From Neorhizobium petrolearium (GTDB lineage Bacteria; Pseudomonadota; Alphaproteobacteria; Rhizobiales; Rhizobiaceae), in NCBI RefSeq assembly GCF_017873175.1, contig NZ_JAGGJW010000004.1, forward strand, positions 248,001 through 312,000: a stretch of 64,000 bases of DNA, written 5' to 3'. Positions 62,614 through 64,000 of the stretch are shown piece by piece; the stretch's first letter is position 1, and each line of letters begins with the position of its first letter. The position numbers and the translations under genes were made by a program. The notes under the pieces are model-generated. The model was not told the origin of the DNA and made no database searches. It saw only the letters and a program-made list of their open reading frames with translations.

Positions 62614-64000
62614 TCACATATTCTGGTAAAGCGGCCCTTCGCCGCCCTGGGGCGGGACCCAGTTGATGTTCTGGTTGGGATCCTTGATGTCGCAGGTCTT
62701 GCAGTGGACGCAGTTCTGCGCGTTGATGACATAGGTCATCTCGCCATCCTTCTCCACCCATTCGTAGACGCCGGCCGGACAGTAACGCGCCGAAGGGCCG
62801 CCATAGACGTCGTGTTCGGAGCGCTTCTGCAGGTCCATGTCCTTGACCTTGAGGTGGACAGGCTGGTCCTCCTCATGGTTGGTGTTGGACAGGAACACCG
62901 AGGACAGGCGGTCGAAAGTGAGCACCCCGTCCGGCTTCGGATAGTCGATCTTCTGATGCTTCGATGCCGGTTCCAGGCTCTCCGCATCCGTCTTGCCGTG
63001 CTTCAGCGTACCGAACAACGAGAAGCCGAAGAGCTGGTTCGTCCACATGTCCAGCCCGCCGAGCGCAATGCCGAGGCCCGTGCCGAACTTCGACCAGAGC
63101 GGCTTGACGTTCCTGACCCGCTTCAGGTCCGTGCCGATCGCGGTCTGCCGCCATCCGGTCTCGATCTCGATCGGCTCGTCATTGGCGCGGCCGGCGGCGA
63201 TCGCCTCGGCGATCTTTTCGGCCGCCAGCATGCCGGACAGAACCGCATTGTGGCTGCCCTTGATGCGCGGCACGTTGACGAGACCGGCCGAGCAACCGAT
63301 CAGCGCTCCGCCCGGGAAGGACAGCTTCGGTACGGACTGGTAACCCCCTTCGGTGATGGCGCGCGCGCCGTAGGAGAGACGCTTGGCGCCCTCGAACGTG
63401 GCGCGGATCGAAGGATGCGTCTTGAAGCGCTGGAACTCCTCGAAGGGGTAAAGCCACGGGTTCTTGTAGTTGAGATGGACCACGAAACCGACGGCGACAA
63501 GATTGTCCTCAAGATGGTAGAGGAAGGAGCCGCCGCCGGTCTTCATGCCGAGCGGCCAGCCGAACGAATGCTGCACCAGGCCGGGCCTGTGGTTCTCCGG
63601 CTTCACCTGCCAGAGTTCCTTCAGGCCGATGCCATATTTCTGCGGCTCGCGGCCGTCCTGTAGACCGAAGCGGGCGATCAGTTGCTTGGCGAGCGAACCG
63701 CGCACGCCCTCGCCGATCAGCACGTATTTGCCGAGCAGTGCCATGCCGCGGGTATAGTTGGGGCCGGGCTCGCCGTTCCTCTCGATGCCCATGTCGCCGG
63801 TCGCCACCCCGACGACCGCACCCTGTTCATTATAGAGCACTTCGGTCGCGGCAAAGCCCGGATAGATCTCGACGCCCAGTGCTTCCGCCTTTTCGGCGAG
63901 CCAGCGACAGACGTTTCCGAGCGAGACGATGTAGTTGCCGTGGTTGTTCATCAACGGCGGCATGGCGACATTGGGCAAACGGATCGAGCCGGCGGGACCC
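62614..64000 (-). CDS. Electron transfer flavoprotein-ubiquinone oxidoreductase (partial, N-terminus outside window)
   Basis: About 462 C-terminal residues visible. Passes electrons from electron transfer flavoprotein (fatty-acid and amino-acid oxidation) to ubiquinone at the inner membrane. Visible are LMNNHGNYIVSLGNVCRWLA, the GGYQSVPKLSFPGGALIGC region, and the C-terminal 4Fe-4S ligands in YCPAGVYEW and CVHCKTCDIKDPNQNINW. The C-terminus is complete; the FAD-binding N-terminus lies past 64000. Confidence 0.95.
   Translation of the reverse strand, partial: GPAGSIRLPNVAMPPLMNNHGNYIVSLGNVCRWLAEKAEALGVEIYPGFAATEVLYNEQGAVVGVATGDMGIERNGEPGPNYTRGMALLGKYVLIGEGVRGSLAKQLIARFGLQDGREPQKYGIGLKELWQVKPENHRPGLVQHSFGWPLGMKTGGGSFLYHLEDNLVAVGFVVHLNYKNPWLYPFEEFQRFKTHPSIRATFEGAKRLSYGARAITEGGYQSVPKLSFPGGALIGCSAGLVNVPRIKGSHNAVLSGMLAAEKIAEAIAAGRANDEPIEIETGWRQTAIGTDLKRVRNVKPLWSKFGTGLGIALGGLDMWTNQLFGFSLFGTLKHGKTDAESLEPASKHQKIDYPKPDGVLTFDRLSSVFLSNTNHEEDQPVHLKVKDMDLQKRSEHDVYGGPSARYCPAGVYEWVEKDGEMTYVINAQNCVHCKTCDIKDPNQNINWVPPQGGEGPLYQNM

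Noticed and set aside
1..64000. CRISPR array, prophage, integrative element or transposase
   Set aside because: No regularly spaced direct repeats, no integrase, phage structural or transposase-like proteins were seen. The tRNA-Ser gene has no adjacent integrase or obvious repeat of its 3' end.

Overview
The window looks like chromosomal DNA of a Rhizobiaceae bacterium (Rhizobium/Agrobacterium/Ensifer-type alphaproteobacterium). The evidence is the high GC content, the order rpoZ-rsh ... DUF2062-acpS-lepB-rnc-era ... recO, the dapA-smpB pair, tandem RopA-type porins, family-typical short proteins (DUF982, DUF3563, a Sel1-like protein, a stand-alone WYL-like protein) and rhizobial palindromic intergenic repeats. 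There is no phage, transposase, plasmid function or CRISPR array. One tRNA gene is present, tRNA-Ser(GCU).

Layout. 1-2.4 kb: an NMT1/THI5-type ABC importer on the minus strand, with the permease cut by the window edge and an inverted repeat pair between the binding-protein and ATPase genes. 2.6-7.5 kb: a plus-strand run of a giant DUF2339 membrane protein, an HD hydrolase, a MOSC protein and a GNAT acetyltransferase, with start/stop overlaps. 7.5-9.5 kb: a divergent MFS/TetR pair with three operator-like palindromes. 9.6-14.4 kb: a glutamate-receptor-like ligand-gated channel, two small secreted proteins (one DUF3011), an EamA exporter and an MFS transporter. 14.4-25.1 kb: the minus-strand core block rpoZ, rsh, DUF2062, acpS, lepB, rnc, era and recO. 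It is interrupted by an SDR/TetR divergent unit with two matching operators, a DUF3563 gene, a DUF982 gene and a secreted protein. 25.4-30.5 kb: a NYN-domain protein, ada, a UPF0104-type membrane protein, a WYL-like protein, a DUF3830 protein, smpB and dapA. 30.7-35.2 kb: a soluble lytic transglycosylase gene with a frameshift, then two tandem porins. 35.6-42.2 kb: tRNA-Ser, an HpcH/HpaI aldolase, an FAD reductase, a PilZ protein, a LysR regulator, a HisC-like aminotransferase, a Sel1-like protein and a DUF2147 protein. 42.7-44.6 kb: three tandem, related, very small secreted proteins and one further small exported protein, separated by strong hairpins and repeated flanks. 44.7-51.3 kb: AMP nucleosidase, a UPF0104 membrane protein, a polyprenyl-phosphate GT2 and two paralogous GT39 enzymes; this resembles the rhizobial system that adds sugars to lipid A or LPS core from a lipid carrier. 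51.3-54.1 kb: a divergent putrescine-type aminotransferase and a PuuA-like glutamine synthetase. 54.1-64 kb: a small exported protein, a large MscS channel, a lipid kinase, an MFS transporter, an HxlR regulator with a divergent oxidoreductase, an L,D-transpeptidase, an EF-hand protein and ETF-ubiquinone oxidoreductase cut by the window end.

Most of the window is ordinary core genome. The observations most worth a second look are: the tandem family of tiny secreted proteins sharing GD(Y/F)YxG(I/V)xRP ends and a central TGSI motif (42.7-44.1 kb); the glutamate-receptor-like channel without a recognisable potassium-type filter (9.6-10.7 kb); the single-base frameshift inside the catalytic domain of the lytic transglycosylase (near 32,441); the GT2/GT39/GT39/UPF0104 envelope cluster (46.2-51.3 kb); and the two regulator-target pairs with multiple well-matched operator palindromes.
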